A stretch of 64,000 nt of DNA, taken from assembly GCF_001642995.1 (NCBI RefSeq), contig NZ_LOHS01000089.1:95758-159757 (forward strand), read 5' to 3'. Shown one piece after another: positions 7,028-14,529 of this stretch. How positions within the stretch are numbered: the first letter of the stretch is position 1; each line of letters opens with the position of its first letter. This DNA comes from Streptomyces jeddahensis. GTDB lineage: Bacteria > Actinomycetota > Actinomycetes > Streptomycetales > Streptomycetaceae. A program made the position numbers and the translations under genes. A model generated the notes under the pieces. It was not told the origin of the DNA and did not search any database. It saw only the letters and a list, made by a program, of their open reading frames with translations.

Positions 7028-8835
7028 GCGGGTTCTCCTTCATCGTGTACGGCGGGTGCGCCGCGTCCATGGGCGGTCACCCAGAAGCGGATGCTCTCGA
7101 CGAGCACCACGAGTGCCACGGCCACGGCGAGAGCAGTGAGCGCGACGGTGAAATCTGTGTTGTTGAGCAGAGCCGCGACCACGGTGACCACCAGGACTCT
7201 GCCCTCGTGTCCGCCGATCGCCCGCACGAGCCAGTGCGGGGGCGCGCCGGCGTCGCCGCGGATGCGGTACACCGTGTCGTAGTGATGGTAGGCGACCGCG
7301 GCCACCAGTCCGAAAGCTGCGGGCAAGGCCCCGTTCACACCGGAGTTGGCCGCGAGGACCAGGATCGTGCCGTATTCGGCGACCCGGAAGAACGGCGGAA
7401 CCAGCCAGTCCAGGGCGGCTTTGAGGGGTCGGGAGACCGCGATCCCGGATGTGACGCAGTACACGAGCGCGGCGATGACGGGCCACGGTCCGCCGAACTC
7501 CGTGAGAGCGCTCACAGTGACGACGGCCACGCCGCCGGCGAACGCGTAGACGGGCGGCGGCAGAAGCCGCGCGGCGCTCTTCAGCGCGCGGGCGGACGCC
7601 TGCGCAAGCGGCCCGGAGTCGGCGAGATCGGCCAGCGCCTGCGCGGCCCGGTCGGTCCTCTGCGCTTTGCGGGTCAGCGACCTCAGTACGCGGCCCGCTG
7701 TGGTGTACGTCGCAGCCATCGCGCACCCGATGAGCAGCACGTAGAAGGTGATACGAGGTGTGGTCACCGCGGTGAGCACGGCGATCATCGCCCAGCGTTC
7801 ACCGATCGGCAGGACGATCATCCGGCGGAGCCACACCGTCCAGCCGACGCTGTCGAGCTTGTCGGAAAGGGCCGCGGTGGGGCTGGTGTTGGCGGTCGCG
7901 TCGTGGTTCGCCTCATTGAAGGAGAAGTCCACGACATGGCGGCACGTCTGCAGCACCATCGCGCCGAGGGCCAGCGCCCATACGTCGTCACCACCACGGG
8001 CCGCACCGAGTGCGAGGCCCGCGTAGTAGGCGTACTCCTTGGCCCGGTCGAAGGTCGCGTCGAGCCAGGCGCCGAGCGTCGAGTACTGCAGGGAGTAGCG
8101 GGCGAGCTGCCCGTCGGTGCAGTCCAGGACGAAGGAGAACAGGAGCAGCACACCGGCGGCGACGAAGCCGCCGCGCGTGCCGGTGGCGGCGCACCCGGCC
8201 GCGATCAGCGCGGTGAGCAGCGAGGCGGTGGTGACCTGATTGGGAGTCAGGCCGCGGCGTGCGCACCAGCGGGCGATGTAGCGCGAGTAGGGGCTGATGC
8301 AGAAAGTAGTGAAGAAGCCGTCCCGGGACTTCACGGCGCTGCGCAGGCGTATGGCCTCTTCGTCGACGGCTGCGACGGCCTGCCGGGCTTCGTTGCCCGC
8401 CTGTGGGTCGGCGGGGACGGTGGCGACGAGGGAGCCGAGCTCGGGGCGGTGCACCGCGACGCCGTCGTCCTCGAGAGCGGCGGCCACGGTGTCGGCGACG
8501 GGCCCTGCGGCGACGGCGCCGCCGCGTGCCATGCCCTCGGCGGCCCTGCGTACGGCGAGCGCCAGCTCCGGGCGGGCGGGAGGCCGGACCGATACGGCGC
8601 CGGGCACGGCGGAGGCGTCGAAGCGGGGGTCGGTGAGGCCGAGCCGCAGGGCGTGGACGTGGCCCACGAAACGGGCGTCGACGACCGCGACCCGCTCATC
8701 GGCCGGGATCACGTCGAGCAGCGACCCCACGCCGGCGGCGTCGGTGGCGATCCGCACGTCGAAGCCCAGCGACCGCAGATCGCCCTCGAGGGTCGATCCG
8801 GGGGCCGGCTGGCCGATGAGGATTGCGGTCGACAG
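7024..8835 (-). CDS. Fused N-terminal domain plus CDP-alcohol phosphotransferase membrane protein (DUF5941-type), CTG start
   Basis: About 603 residues if started at CTG 8835, where a perfect AAGGAG lies nine bases upstream and the protein begins with STAILIGQPAPGSTLEGDLR. The first GTG in frame (8757) would remove that conserved-looking strand-turn start. Residues 1-165 form a soluble domain that may be a decayed nucleotidyltransferase. From about 175 a CDP-alcohol phosphotransferase domain follows, with DCTDGQLAR and GAWLDATFD, so all four Asp positions are intact. The C-terminal third is a second hydrophobic, multi-helix region of the DUF5941 kind. The gene heads the leftward unit and should supply the functional phosphotransferase that its paralogue at 4469 may lack. 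Confidence 0.8.
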   Translation of the reverse strand: MSTAILIGQPAPGSTLEGDLRSLGFDVRIATDAAGVGSLLDVIPADERVAVVDARFVGHVHALRLGLTDPRFDASAVPGAVSVRPPARPELALAVRRAAEGMARGGAVAAGPVADTVAAALEDDGVAVHRPELGSLVATVPADPQAGNEARQAVAAVDEEAIRLRSAVKSRDGFFTTFCISPYSRYIARWCARRGLTPNQVTTASLLTALIAAGCAATGTRGGFVAAGVLLLFSFVLDCTDGQLARYSLQYSTLGAWLDATFDRAKEYAYYAGLALGAARGGDDVWALALGAMVLQTCRHVVDFSFNEANHDATANTSPTAALSDKLDSVGWTVWLRRMIVLPIGERWAMIAVLTAVTTPRITFYVLLIGCAMAATYTTAGRVLRSLTRKAQRTDRAAQALADLADSGPLAQASARALKSAARLLPPPVYAFAGGVAVVTVSALTEFGGPWPVIAALVYCVTSGIAVSRPLKAALDWLVPPFFRVAEYGTILVLAANSGVNGALPAAFGLVAAVAYHHYDTVYRIRGDAGAPPHWLVRAIGGHEGRVLVVTVVAALLNNTDFTVALTALAVAVALVVLVESIRFWVTAHGRGAPAVHDEGEPA

Positions 8836-9036
8836 ACGAACTCACTCCTTGGTTGCCGGTGCGTCGCGGCGCCGGGCATGCGCATGGTGGGGCGCCCCTG
8901 GCCCAGGGCCGGGCGGCGCATCGGCTGAGGTTATCGGATGAACACAAGCAGGTGTTCACCACCCGTTCACGGTCCGATAAGCGCGGTCTGCGTGGCCGCA
9001 GCCGTGACGATCATCATCGGGGATCGGCACCCCGGC

Positions 9037-9128
9037 TCACAAACCGTGGCCCCAGATGCCCACAAACCGTGGCCCCAGATGCCCGCAAACCGTGAGCCCG
9101 GATGCTCGCATACCGTGAGCCCGGATGC
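9037..9128. repeat. Four tandem 23-bp repeats upstream of galE
   Basis: Copies at 9037-9059, 9060-9082, 9083-9105 and 9106-9128 share the core aaaccgtg-gcccc-gatgc, with the last two copies diverging together (gtgagcccggatgc). A fifth partial copy (tcgcatgcccgg) follows. There are no spacers, so this is not CRISPR. The period is about two helical turns, so a protein bound to each unit would sit on one face of the DNA. Confidence 0.9.
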
Positions 9129-9150
9129 TCGCATGCCCGGCACCGGGTCC

Positions 9151-9170
9151 GGCACGGGCATGCCCGTGCC
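9151..9170. promoter_or_regulatory. Perfect 20-bp palindrome 27 bp before galE
   Basis: The sequence ggcacgggcatgcccgtgcc equals its own reverse complement. The flanks add a second nested inverted pair (gcatgcccg at about 9131 with cgggcatgc at about 9155). It could be a dimeric regulator's operator or a hairpin overlapping the galE promoter. No regulator gene is adjacent. Confidence 0.5.
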
Positions 9171-9196
9171 GCCGGTCCGGCTTAGGGTTGGCCCTC

Positions 9197-10180
9197 ATGA
9201 CATGGCTGATCACAGGTGGAGCTGGATATATAGGGGCACACGTGGCGCGGGCCATGGCCGGCGCCGGAGAGCGCGTGGTCGTGCTCGACGACATCTCGGC
9301 CGGCGTCCCCGACCGGCTGCCGCCCAAGATCCCGCTCGTCGAGGGCTCGGCGCACGACGCCGCGCTGCTGAAGCGCGTGCTCGCGGAGCACGCGGTGACG
9401 GGTGTGGTGCATCTCGCAGCCCTCAAGCAGGTGGGCGAGTCCGTCGCCCAGCCGCTGCGCTACTACCGCGAGAACGTGGGCGGCCTGGCGGTGCTTCTCG
9501 AGGCGGTCGCCGGGGCGGGGGTCACACGGTTCCTCTTCTCCTCGTCCGCGGCCGTGTACGGCAACCCTGATGTGAACATGATCACCGAGGCCACGCCCTG
9601 CGCCCCTCTGAGCCCGTACGGCGAGACCAAGCTCACCGGTGAGTGGCTGGTGCGGGCGGCGGGCCGGGCGCACGGCATCGCGACGGTGTGCCTGCGCTAC
9701 TTCAACGTGGCGGGCGCCGCGGAGCCGGAGCTCGCGGACACGGGCGTGTTCAACGTCATCCCGATGGTCTTCGACCGGCTCACCCGCGACGAGGCTCCGC
9801 GGATCTTCGGCGACGACTATCCGACGCCGGACGGCACCTGCATCCGCGACTACATCCATGTCGCCGATCTCGCCGAGGCGCACCTCGCGGCCGCACGCCG
9901 GCTCTCGGCCGCCGACGCGTCGGGTGATCTGACGGTGAACATCGGCCGCGGTGAGGGCGTCTCCGTACGCGAACTCATCACGACGATCGCCGAGGTGACC
10001 GGCGACCACCGGCCGCCGGTCGTGGAGGCGCGCCGCCCCGGCGACGCTCCGCGCGCGGTCGCATCCGCCGACCGGGCGGCGAAGGAGCTGGGCTGGACGG
10101 CCCGGTACGGGGTCCGCGAGATGGTCGAGTCGGCGTGGCAGGGCTGGTGTCTGCGACACCCCGAGGCCGCCCGTAACTGA
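9197..10180 (+). CDS. galE: UDP-glucose 4-epimerase
   Basis: A 327-residue extended short-chain dehydrogenase. The Rossmann start is TWLITGGAGYIGAHV, then a catalytic Ser-rich segment FSSSAAVYG and the YxxxK motif SPYGETK. TCIRDYIHVADLAEAH and the C-terminal GWTARYG-type motif are typical of GalE. It interconverts UDP-glucose and UDP-galactose, giving a sugar donor that the adjacent polysaccharide locus could use. No Shine-Dalgarno precedes the ATG; a TAGGGT hexamer ends eight bases before it, suggesting a leaderless mRNA. An upstream in-frame ATG at 9125 lies inside the repeats and is unlikely. A 13-bp hairpin follows the stop. Confidence 0.93.
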   Translation: MTWLITGGAGYIGAHVARAMAGAGERVVVLDDISAGVPDRLPPKIPLVEGSAHDAALLKRVLAEHAVTGVVHLAALKQVGESVAQPLRYYRENVGGLAVLLEAVAGAGVTRFLFSSSAAVYGNPDVNMITEATPCAPLSPYGETKLTGEWLVRAAGRAHGIATVCLRYFNVAGAAEPELADTGVFNVIPMVFDRLTRDEAPRIFGDDYPTPDGTCIRDYIHVADLAEAHLAAARRLSAADASGDLTVNIGRGEGVSVRELITTIAEVTGDHRPPVVEARRPGDAPRAVASADRAAKELGWTARYGVREMVESAWQGWCLRHPEAARN

Positions 10181-10190
10181 TCTTGTCACC

Positions 10191-10225
10191 GCTCTGACCT
10201 GCGCATCGTTTCCGCAGGTCAGAGC
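10191..10225 (+). terminator. Hairpin terminator after galE
   Basis: Perfect 13-bp arms GCTCTGACCTGCG (10191-10203) and CGCAGGTCAGAGC (10213-10225) with a 9-nt loop, 11 bases after the galE stop. There is no T-tract, as is common in Streptomyces. Confidence 0.8.
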
Positions 10226-10228
10226 ATA

Positions 10229-10243
10229 TGACAACGGTGTTCA
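10229..10243. promoter_or_regulatory. Candidate Zur-type box upstream of the Zn exporter
   Basis: TGACAACGGTGTTCA is a 7-1-7 imperfect palindrome resembling the Streptomyces Zur box TGAAAATGATTTTCA in its outer TGA/TCA and overall spacing. It lies about 105 bp before the exporter start. In S. coelicolor the zinc exporter gene zitB is known to be controlled by Zur, which makes the placement sensible. The match is partial. Confidence 0.4.
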
Positions 10244-10347
10244 CTGCAGTGTTTGCCCGATACCCCCCGCCCGTAGTTCACTGGGCGCGAGCCCGTACGG
10301 CGGATCACGCCGCGGCGGGCGGCACGGCGATACGGAGGGCGGCTTCC

Positions 10348-11286
10348 ATGGGAGCTGGGCACCACCACGGGCATGCGCACGGCGCACCCGCGACGGGTAC
10401 CGCGTCGGGCGCGTACCGCGGGCGGCTGCGCGTCGCGCTCGTGATCACGCTCACGGTCATGGCGGTCGAGATCGCGGGAGGCATCGCGGCGGATTCGCTG
10501 GCCCTGATCGCGGACGCGGCACACATGGCAACGGACGCCCTCGGCCTCGGCATGGCACTGCTCGCCATCCACTTCGCGAACCGCCCCGCGACCGCCAACC
10601 GCACCTTCGGACTGGCGCGGGCCGAGATCCTCGCCGCGCTCGCCAACTGCGTGCTGCTGCTCGGTGTGGGCGGCTATGTGCTGTTCGAGGCGATCGAGCG
10701 GTTCATCACTCCGGCCGACACCCACGGCGGGCTGACGATCGTCTTCGGCCTCGTCGGCCTGGTGGCCAACTCACTCTCGCTGGCCCTGCTGATGCGCGGC
10801 CAGAAGGAGAGCCTGAACGTGCGCGGCGCCTTCCTCGAGGTGATGGCGGACGCGCTGGGCTCACTGGCGGTGATCGTGTCCGCGGTCGTCGTCCTGACCA
10901 CCGGCTGGCAGGCGGCCGACCCGGTCGCCTCGCTCGTCATCGCTCTCATGATCGTGCCGCGGACGGTGAAGCTGCTGCGCGAGACGCTGAACGTCCTGCT
11001 GGAGGCGGCCCCGAAGAACGTCGACATGGCCGAGGTGCGGGCGCACATCCTGGCTCTGCCGGGCGTCGAGGACGTGCACGACCTGCACGCCTGGACGATC
11101 ACCTCGGGCCTGCCGGTGCTCTCCGCACACGTCGTCGTGAGCTCCGATGTCCTCAACAGCATCGGCAACGAGAAGGTGCTCCACGAACTGCAGGCATGCC
11201 TGGGCGATCACTTCGACGTCGAGCACTGCACCTTCCAGTTGGAGCCGGGCGGGCACGCGGAGCATGAGGCGAGGCTCTGCCACTGA
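10348..11286 (+). CDS. zitB: Cation diffusion facilitator, zinc exporter (ZitB/CzcD-like)
   Basis: A 312-residue CDF transporter. The N-terminus is His-rich (GAGHHHGHAHG), followed by six membrane helices. The transport site is seen in helix 2 (SLALIADAAHMATDALGLGMAL, HxxxD) and helix 5 (FLEVMADALGSLAVI, DxxxD). The C-terminal cytoplasmic domain contains VHDLHAWTI, the usual metal-sensing fold. It should export Zn2+ (possibly also Cd2+ or Co2+) by proton antiport. The start at ATG 10348 is chosen for GGAGGG eight bases upstream; a longer frame back to 10228 lacks family similarity. The symbol is given by resemblance and by recalled synteny with S. coelicolor zitB. Confidence 0.88.
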   Translation: MGAGHHHGHAHGAPATGTASGAYRGRLRVALVITLTVMAVEIAGGIAADSLALIADAAHMATDALGLGMALLAIHFANRPATANRTFGLARAEILAALANCVLLLGVGGYVLFEAIERFITPADTHGGLTIVFGLVGLVANSLSLALLMRGQKESLNVRGAFLEVMADALGSLAVIVSAVVVLTTGWQAADPVASLVIALMIVPRTVKLLRETLNVLLEAAPKNVDMAEVRAHILALPGVEDVHDLHAWTITSGLPVLSAHVVVSSDVLNSIGNEKVLHELQACLGDHFDVEHCTFQLEPGGHAEHEARLCH

Positions 11287-11600
11287 GGCGGCCGGGCCCA
11301 GTGCTCTGAGGTCGCCAGGCCCTGAGGCCGCCGTGCCGCCAGGCCACCGGACCGGACGCTGAGGCCGCCGGACGCTCAGGCCGCGAGACGCTGTGCCGCG
11401 AGCACGGCGCCGAGTACGGCGCCGAGTACGGCCGGCGATGCGGGCCGTGTCCCTCATCCGGCGGAAATCCGCTGATCACACGTGCGTGATGCATGTCTCG
11501 CCGCCCTGCGGGGGAGCGGGACATGCGGGGGCGCCGCGACCCGGGACTGCCCGATGCGTACGGCAGACTTGAGGTTCGAAGACCGATACGAAGGATGCGT
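11287..11600. other. 314-bp spacer between the Zn exporter and idi
   Basis: No gene. The first half is GC-rich with reiterated gaggccgcc/gccgccagg words and a doubled gccgagtacggc at about 11408-11435, which may serve as a terminator. The region 11560-11600 should hold the idi promoter; ataCGAAGGAtgcgt just before the start combines a ribosome site with a weak -10-like sequence. Confidence 0.4.
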
Positions 11601-12227
11601 ATGCCGATCACACCTGCCACCACGGGGCCCGGTTCATCATGGGAGCCGCTCCCAGGCCCGCAAGGCTCTGGGGGAGGCACCACAGAAGCGATCTTGCTGG
11701 AACTGGTCGACGAGGACGGCATCACGATCGGCACGGCGGAGAAACTGGCCGCGCACCAGCCACCGGGGCAGCTCCACCGGGCCTTCTCGGTGTTCCTCTT
11801 CGACGAGCAGGGCCGGCTGCTGCTGCAGCAGCGCGCGCTCGGCAAGTACCACTCCCCCGGTGTGTGGTCGAACACGTGCTGCGGACATCCGTATCCGGGC
11901 GAGGCGCCGTTCGCCGCTGCGGCCCGCCGGACGTACGAGGAGCTGGGAGTCTCACCCTCACTGCTCGCCGAGGCGGGCACGGTCCGCTACAACCACCCGG
12001 ACCCGCACTCGGGCCTGGTGGAGCAGGAGTACAACCACCTCTTCGTCGGGATGGTGCAGGCGCCGCTCAGACCGGACCCCACGGAGGTCGGCCAGACCGC
12101 GTTCGTGACAGCCGCCGAGCTGGTGGAGCGGCACGCGAAGGATCCGTTCTCGGCGTGGTTCATGACGGTGCTGGATGCGGCGCGACCCGCGATCAGGGAG
12201 CTCACCGGGGCTTCGGCCGGCTGGTGA
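11601..12227 (+). CDS. idi: Isopentenyl-diphosphate delta-isomerase, type I
   Basis: A 208-residue Nudix-fold IPP isomerase. It has the catalytic Cys in WSNTCCGHPYPGE, the Nudix helix AAARRTYEELG, and the second catalytic Glu region HSGLVEQEYNHLFVG. It interconverts IPP and DMAPP in the cytosol and feeds prenyl chain synthesis, including the farnesyl diphosphate used by hpnCD at the left end. ATG 11601 follows AAGGA by five bases; the longer frame upstream is not family-like. It is transcribed alone and faces the anti-sigma-type gene tail to tail. Confidence 0.93.
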   Translation: MPITPATTGPGSSWEPLPGPQGSGGGTTEAILLELVDEDGITIGTAEKLAAHQPPGQLHRAFSVFLFDEQGRLLLQQRALGKYHSPGVWSNTCCGHPYPGEAPFAAAARRTYEELGVSPSLLAEAGTVRYNHPDPHSGLVEQEYNHLFVGMVQAPLRPDPTEVGQTAFVTAAELVERHAKDPFSAWFMTVLDAARPAIRELTGASAGW

Positions 12228-12263
12228 CCGCGCCCGGCGGGGTCGCACCAGGACCGCCGGTGG

Positions 12264-12794
12264 CTACTGCGCCAGGCCCGGCTTGAGCGGCAGAGCCGCC
12301 CAGATGACCTTGCCCCCGCCGGCGGTGTGTTCGACATCGCACACCCCGCCCGCCTCCCGGGTGATCTCGCGCACGAGCAGCAGACCGCGGCCGCCGGTCT
12401 GGCCGTAGTCGGCCTCCAGGGCCGTCGGGCGGTACGGATGGTTGTCCTCGACGGAGACCCGGACCCATTCGGATCCGACGGCCACCTCCACCGCGAGCAT
12501 GGGCGAGAGCAGGGCGGCATGCCGTACCACGTTGGTGACCAGCTCGGAGACGATCACCAGCAGCCCCTGGACCAGGTCGTCCGATGCGGGCACGCCCTGC
12601 CGCGCGAGCAGATCGCGGACCGCGTGCCGCGCTTGGGGCACGGATGCGTCCACGGCGGTGGCGGTGAACCGCCAGACACCCTCGTACGGCTGGGGGCACA
12701 CCTGTGGAGAGTCCGGGGGTGCCACAACGGGGCTTCGCTCGGCGCCCCCGCCGGCTGGTGGGTGAGGGCCGGCCCCCCACCCGCTGTCGTCCAT
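12264..12794 (-). CDS. Anti-sigma-factor-type ATP-binding protein (HATPase, RsbW-like)
   Basis: A 176-residue protein. Its first about 50 residues are disordered and rich in Gly and Pro. The rest is a GHKL/HATPase_c_2 domain with N-box ELVTNVVRHAALLS, a middle VSVEDNHPYRP and the G-box TGGRGLLLVREI. Streptomyces has many such stand-alone kinases that act on anti-anti-sigma factors in partner-switching, but no partner gene is adjacent. ATG 12794 is preferred (AAAGGTGG about 10 bases upstream); longer in-frame starts at 12860 and 12878 are possible. It is divergent from the crotonase gene across 290 bp. Confidence 0.8.
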   Translation of the reverse strand: MDDSGWGAGPHPPAGGGAERSPVVAPPDSPQVCPQPYEGVWRFTATAVDASVPQARHAVRDLLARQGVPASDDLVQGLLVIVSELVTNVVRHAALLSPMLAVEVAVGSEWVRVSVEDNHPYRPTALEADYGQTGGRGLLLVREITREAGGVCDVEHTAGGGKVIWAALPLKPGLAQ

Positions 12795-13084
12795 GGTCCG
12801 GTCGCCACCTTTACGCTCGATTGTCGCCACGCAAAGAGTGTTGGGAATGTGCCGGTCCATACCCCACCACTGACGCAAAGTCTGCGAGTATCGACGGCTT
12901 CTGATCGTTGGCGTATGACAGCGTCAGTTGTGTGACTGCTCCTGCCCTTGTTGTGCTGCCTTCCGAGGCTCTTCGGGTTGTATGCGACGGGGCGGCGAAT
13001 TGCCCGTACTTGTCCGTCGTGGCGTCATCACGGCCGCACCCTTCCTGATCGCACGTCCGGAGCCGATGGATAGCATTCCGGCTC

Positions 13085-13867
13085 ATGGAGCCGCAGCTGC
13101 TGCACACCGTCGCCGACGGCGTCGCCACCGTCGTCATCCGCCACCCGGCGAAACGGAACGCCATGACCGCCGACATGTGGCGGGCGCTGCCTTCGCTGCT
13201 CGACGGTCTGGCGAAGGATCCGGCCGTTCGGGCCCTGGTGCTGACGGGCGAGGGCGCGACGTTCTGTGCGGGCGCGGACATCTCCTCGCTGCGGGAGCCC
13301 TCGGCAGGCGCTGCCGAGGGGCCTCAGGCACTGGCCGTTGGGCCGCAGACACTGGCCGTGGAGGCCGAGGAGGCGCTGGCGGCGTTCCCCAAGCCGACGC
13401 TCGCGGCCGTGCGCGGGCACTGCGTGGGCGGCGGATGCCAGCTCGCGGCCGCCTGTGATCTTCGTTTCGCCGACGAGGACGCGCTGTTCGGAGTGACGCC
13501 GGCGAAGCTCGGGATCGTCTATCCGGCCTCGTCCACGCAGCGCCTGGTGTCGCTGGTGGGACCGGCCACCGCGAAGTACCTCCTGTTCTCGGGCGAGTTG
13601 ATCGACTCCGGCCGTGCCCTGCGCACCGGTCTGGTGGACGAGGTGCTGCCTTCCGGCGAACTCGCCAAGCGCGTCGCGGAGTTCACGCGCGTGCTGGTCT
13701 CGCGCTCGCAGCTGACGCAGGCGGCGGCGAAGGAGTTCGCCGGTGGCCGCCTGGACCGGGCCGCGTACTGGGCGGAGCAGGAGCGGGGCAGCGGTGACCG
13801 GGCGGAGGGAGTGGCCGCGTTCCTGGAGGGCAGGCGGCCACGGTTCACCTGGACTACGTCAGGCTGA
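13085..13867 (+). CDS. Enoyl-CoA hydratase/isomerase family protein lacking both hydratase glutamates
   Basis: A 260-residue crotonase-fold protein. The acyl-CoA oxyanion regions are present (FCAGADISSL and RGHCVGGGCQLAAACD). At the two catalytic glutamate positions of classical hydratases it has Gln (GGGCQLA) and Pro/Ala (GVTPAKLG), so a plain hydratase reaction is unlikely; another crotonase-superfamily reaction on a CoA ester is more likely. Between the two motifs lies a duplicated heptapeptide (GPQALAV, GPQTLAV). A TAGCAT hexamer ends eight bases before the ATG and there is no Shine-Dalgarno, suggesting leaderless expression. The 3' end overlaps the convergent DJ-1 gene by 14 bp. Confidence 0.82.
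   Translation: MEPQLLHTVADGVATVVIRHPAKRNAMTADMWRALPSLLDGLAKDPAVRALVLTGEGATFCAGADISSLREPSAGAAEGPQALAVGPQTLAVEAEEALAAFPKPTLAAVRGHCVGGGCQLAAACDLRFADEDALFGVTPAKLGIVYPASSTQRLVSLVGPATAKYLLFSGELIDSGRALRTGLVDEVLPSGELAKRVAEFTRVLVSRSQLTQAAAKEFAGGRLDRAAYWAEQERGSGDRAEGVAAFLEGRRPRFTWTTSG
13319..13360 (+). repeat. 21-bp in-frame tandem duplication inside the crotonase gene
   Basis: Copies at 13319-13339 and 13340-13360 differ at only a few positions and encode GPQALAV and GPQTLAV. The duplication falls in the variable loop between the two active-site motifs, so it lengthens the loop by seven residues without breaking the frame. Confidence 0.85.
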
Positions 13868-14489
13868 AGCGGCTCTTGGTGCGGAACTCCTCCACGAGGT
13901 GCGCCGGCGCCTTGTGCGGGGCTCCGGCGTCGTACGGCGGCTGCGGGTCGTACTCGGTCAGCAGCTGTACGGCCTGGGCGTGCTCTTCGCCGGCGATCCG
14001 GCCCACGAGGGTGAGGCCCATGTCGATACCGGATGAGACGCCGGCGGCGGTGACGTACTTGCCGTCGATGACGACGCGTTCGCCGGTTGGCTCGACTCCG
14101 AACTGCTTCATGTAGTCCAGGGCCAGCCAGTGGGAGGTGGCGCGGCGGCCCTCGAGCAGGCCCGTGGCCGCGAGCAGCAGCGAGCCGGTGCACACGGACG
14201 TCGTCCAGGTGCTGGTCGCGTCGGTGGTGCGCAGCCAGTCGAGCAGCGTGTCGTTCTCCATCTGCGGGGTCTGGCCGGGGCCGCCGGGGACGACGACGAT
14301 GTCGGGGCGGGTGACCTCGGCGAGGGTCTTGTCCGCGGTGATCGCGAGTGCTCCGGTGTCGGTGCGGACGGGTCCGGACTGTTCGGCGACGAACACCAGC
14401 TCGGCGTCGGGGAGGCGGCCGAGTGTCTCGTACGGGCCGACTGCGTCGAGGGCGGTGAAGCGGTCGAAGAGGACAATGGCGATCTGCAT
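13854..14489 (-). CDS. DJ-1/PfpI family protein, isonitrile hydratase-like
   Basis: A 211-residue class I glutamine-amidotransferase-like protein. FDRFTALDAVGPYETL carries an Asp near residue 15, VVVPGGPGQ follows, and the nucleophile elbow is TTSVCTGSLLLAATGLLEGR, where Cys-Thr match the catalytic pair of isonitrile hydratase InhA. The expected activity is hydration of isonitriles to N-substituted formamides; other DJ-1 activities cannot be excluded. It is 40 bp downstream of an AraC-type regulator whose N-terminal half is the same fold, so the regulator probably controls it. The 3' end overlaps the convergent crotonase gene. Confidence 0.83.
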   Translation of the reverse strand: MQIAIVLFDRFTALDAVGPYETLGRLPDAELVFVAEQSGPVRTDTGALAITADKTLAEVTRPDIVVVPGGPGQTPQMENDTLLDWLRTTDATSTWTTSVCTGSLLLAATGLLEGRRATSHWLALDYMKQFGVEPTGERVVIDGKYVTAAGVSSGIDMGLTLVGRIAGEEHAQAVQLLTEYDPQPPYDAGAPHKAPAHLVEEFRTKSRFSLT

Positions 14490-14529
14490 GGGACTGCCCT
14501 TCGGTGTGGTGTGTGTGGGCGGTGCGGGC

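Larger units (their letters stand above)
8836..9196. other. 361-bp divergent spacer between the polymer locus and galE
   Basis: No gene. The left end carries the ribosome site of the leftward fused transferase. The middle holds a run of four 23-bp tandem repeats (9037-9128), then a perfect 20-bp palindrome (9151-9170), then galE. Promoters for both directions should lie here. The 8930-8990 stretch is relatively AT-rich for this genome (ttatcggatgaacacaagca and ccgataagcgc) and is a likely promoter zone. Confidence 0.5.

Noticed and set aside
7045..8928. 627-codon frame on the plus strand opposite the fused CDP-alcohol transferase
   Set aside because: Shadow of a real gene; no ribosome site, no domain, and biased Gly/Arg/Val composition.
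9037..9128. Possible small CRISPR array
   Set aside because: The 23-bp units are directly adjacent with no spacers, and no cas genes are present.
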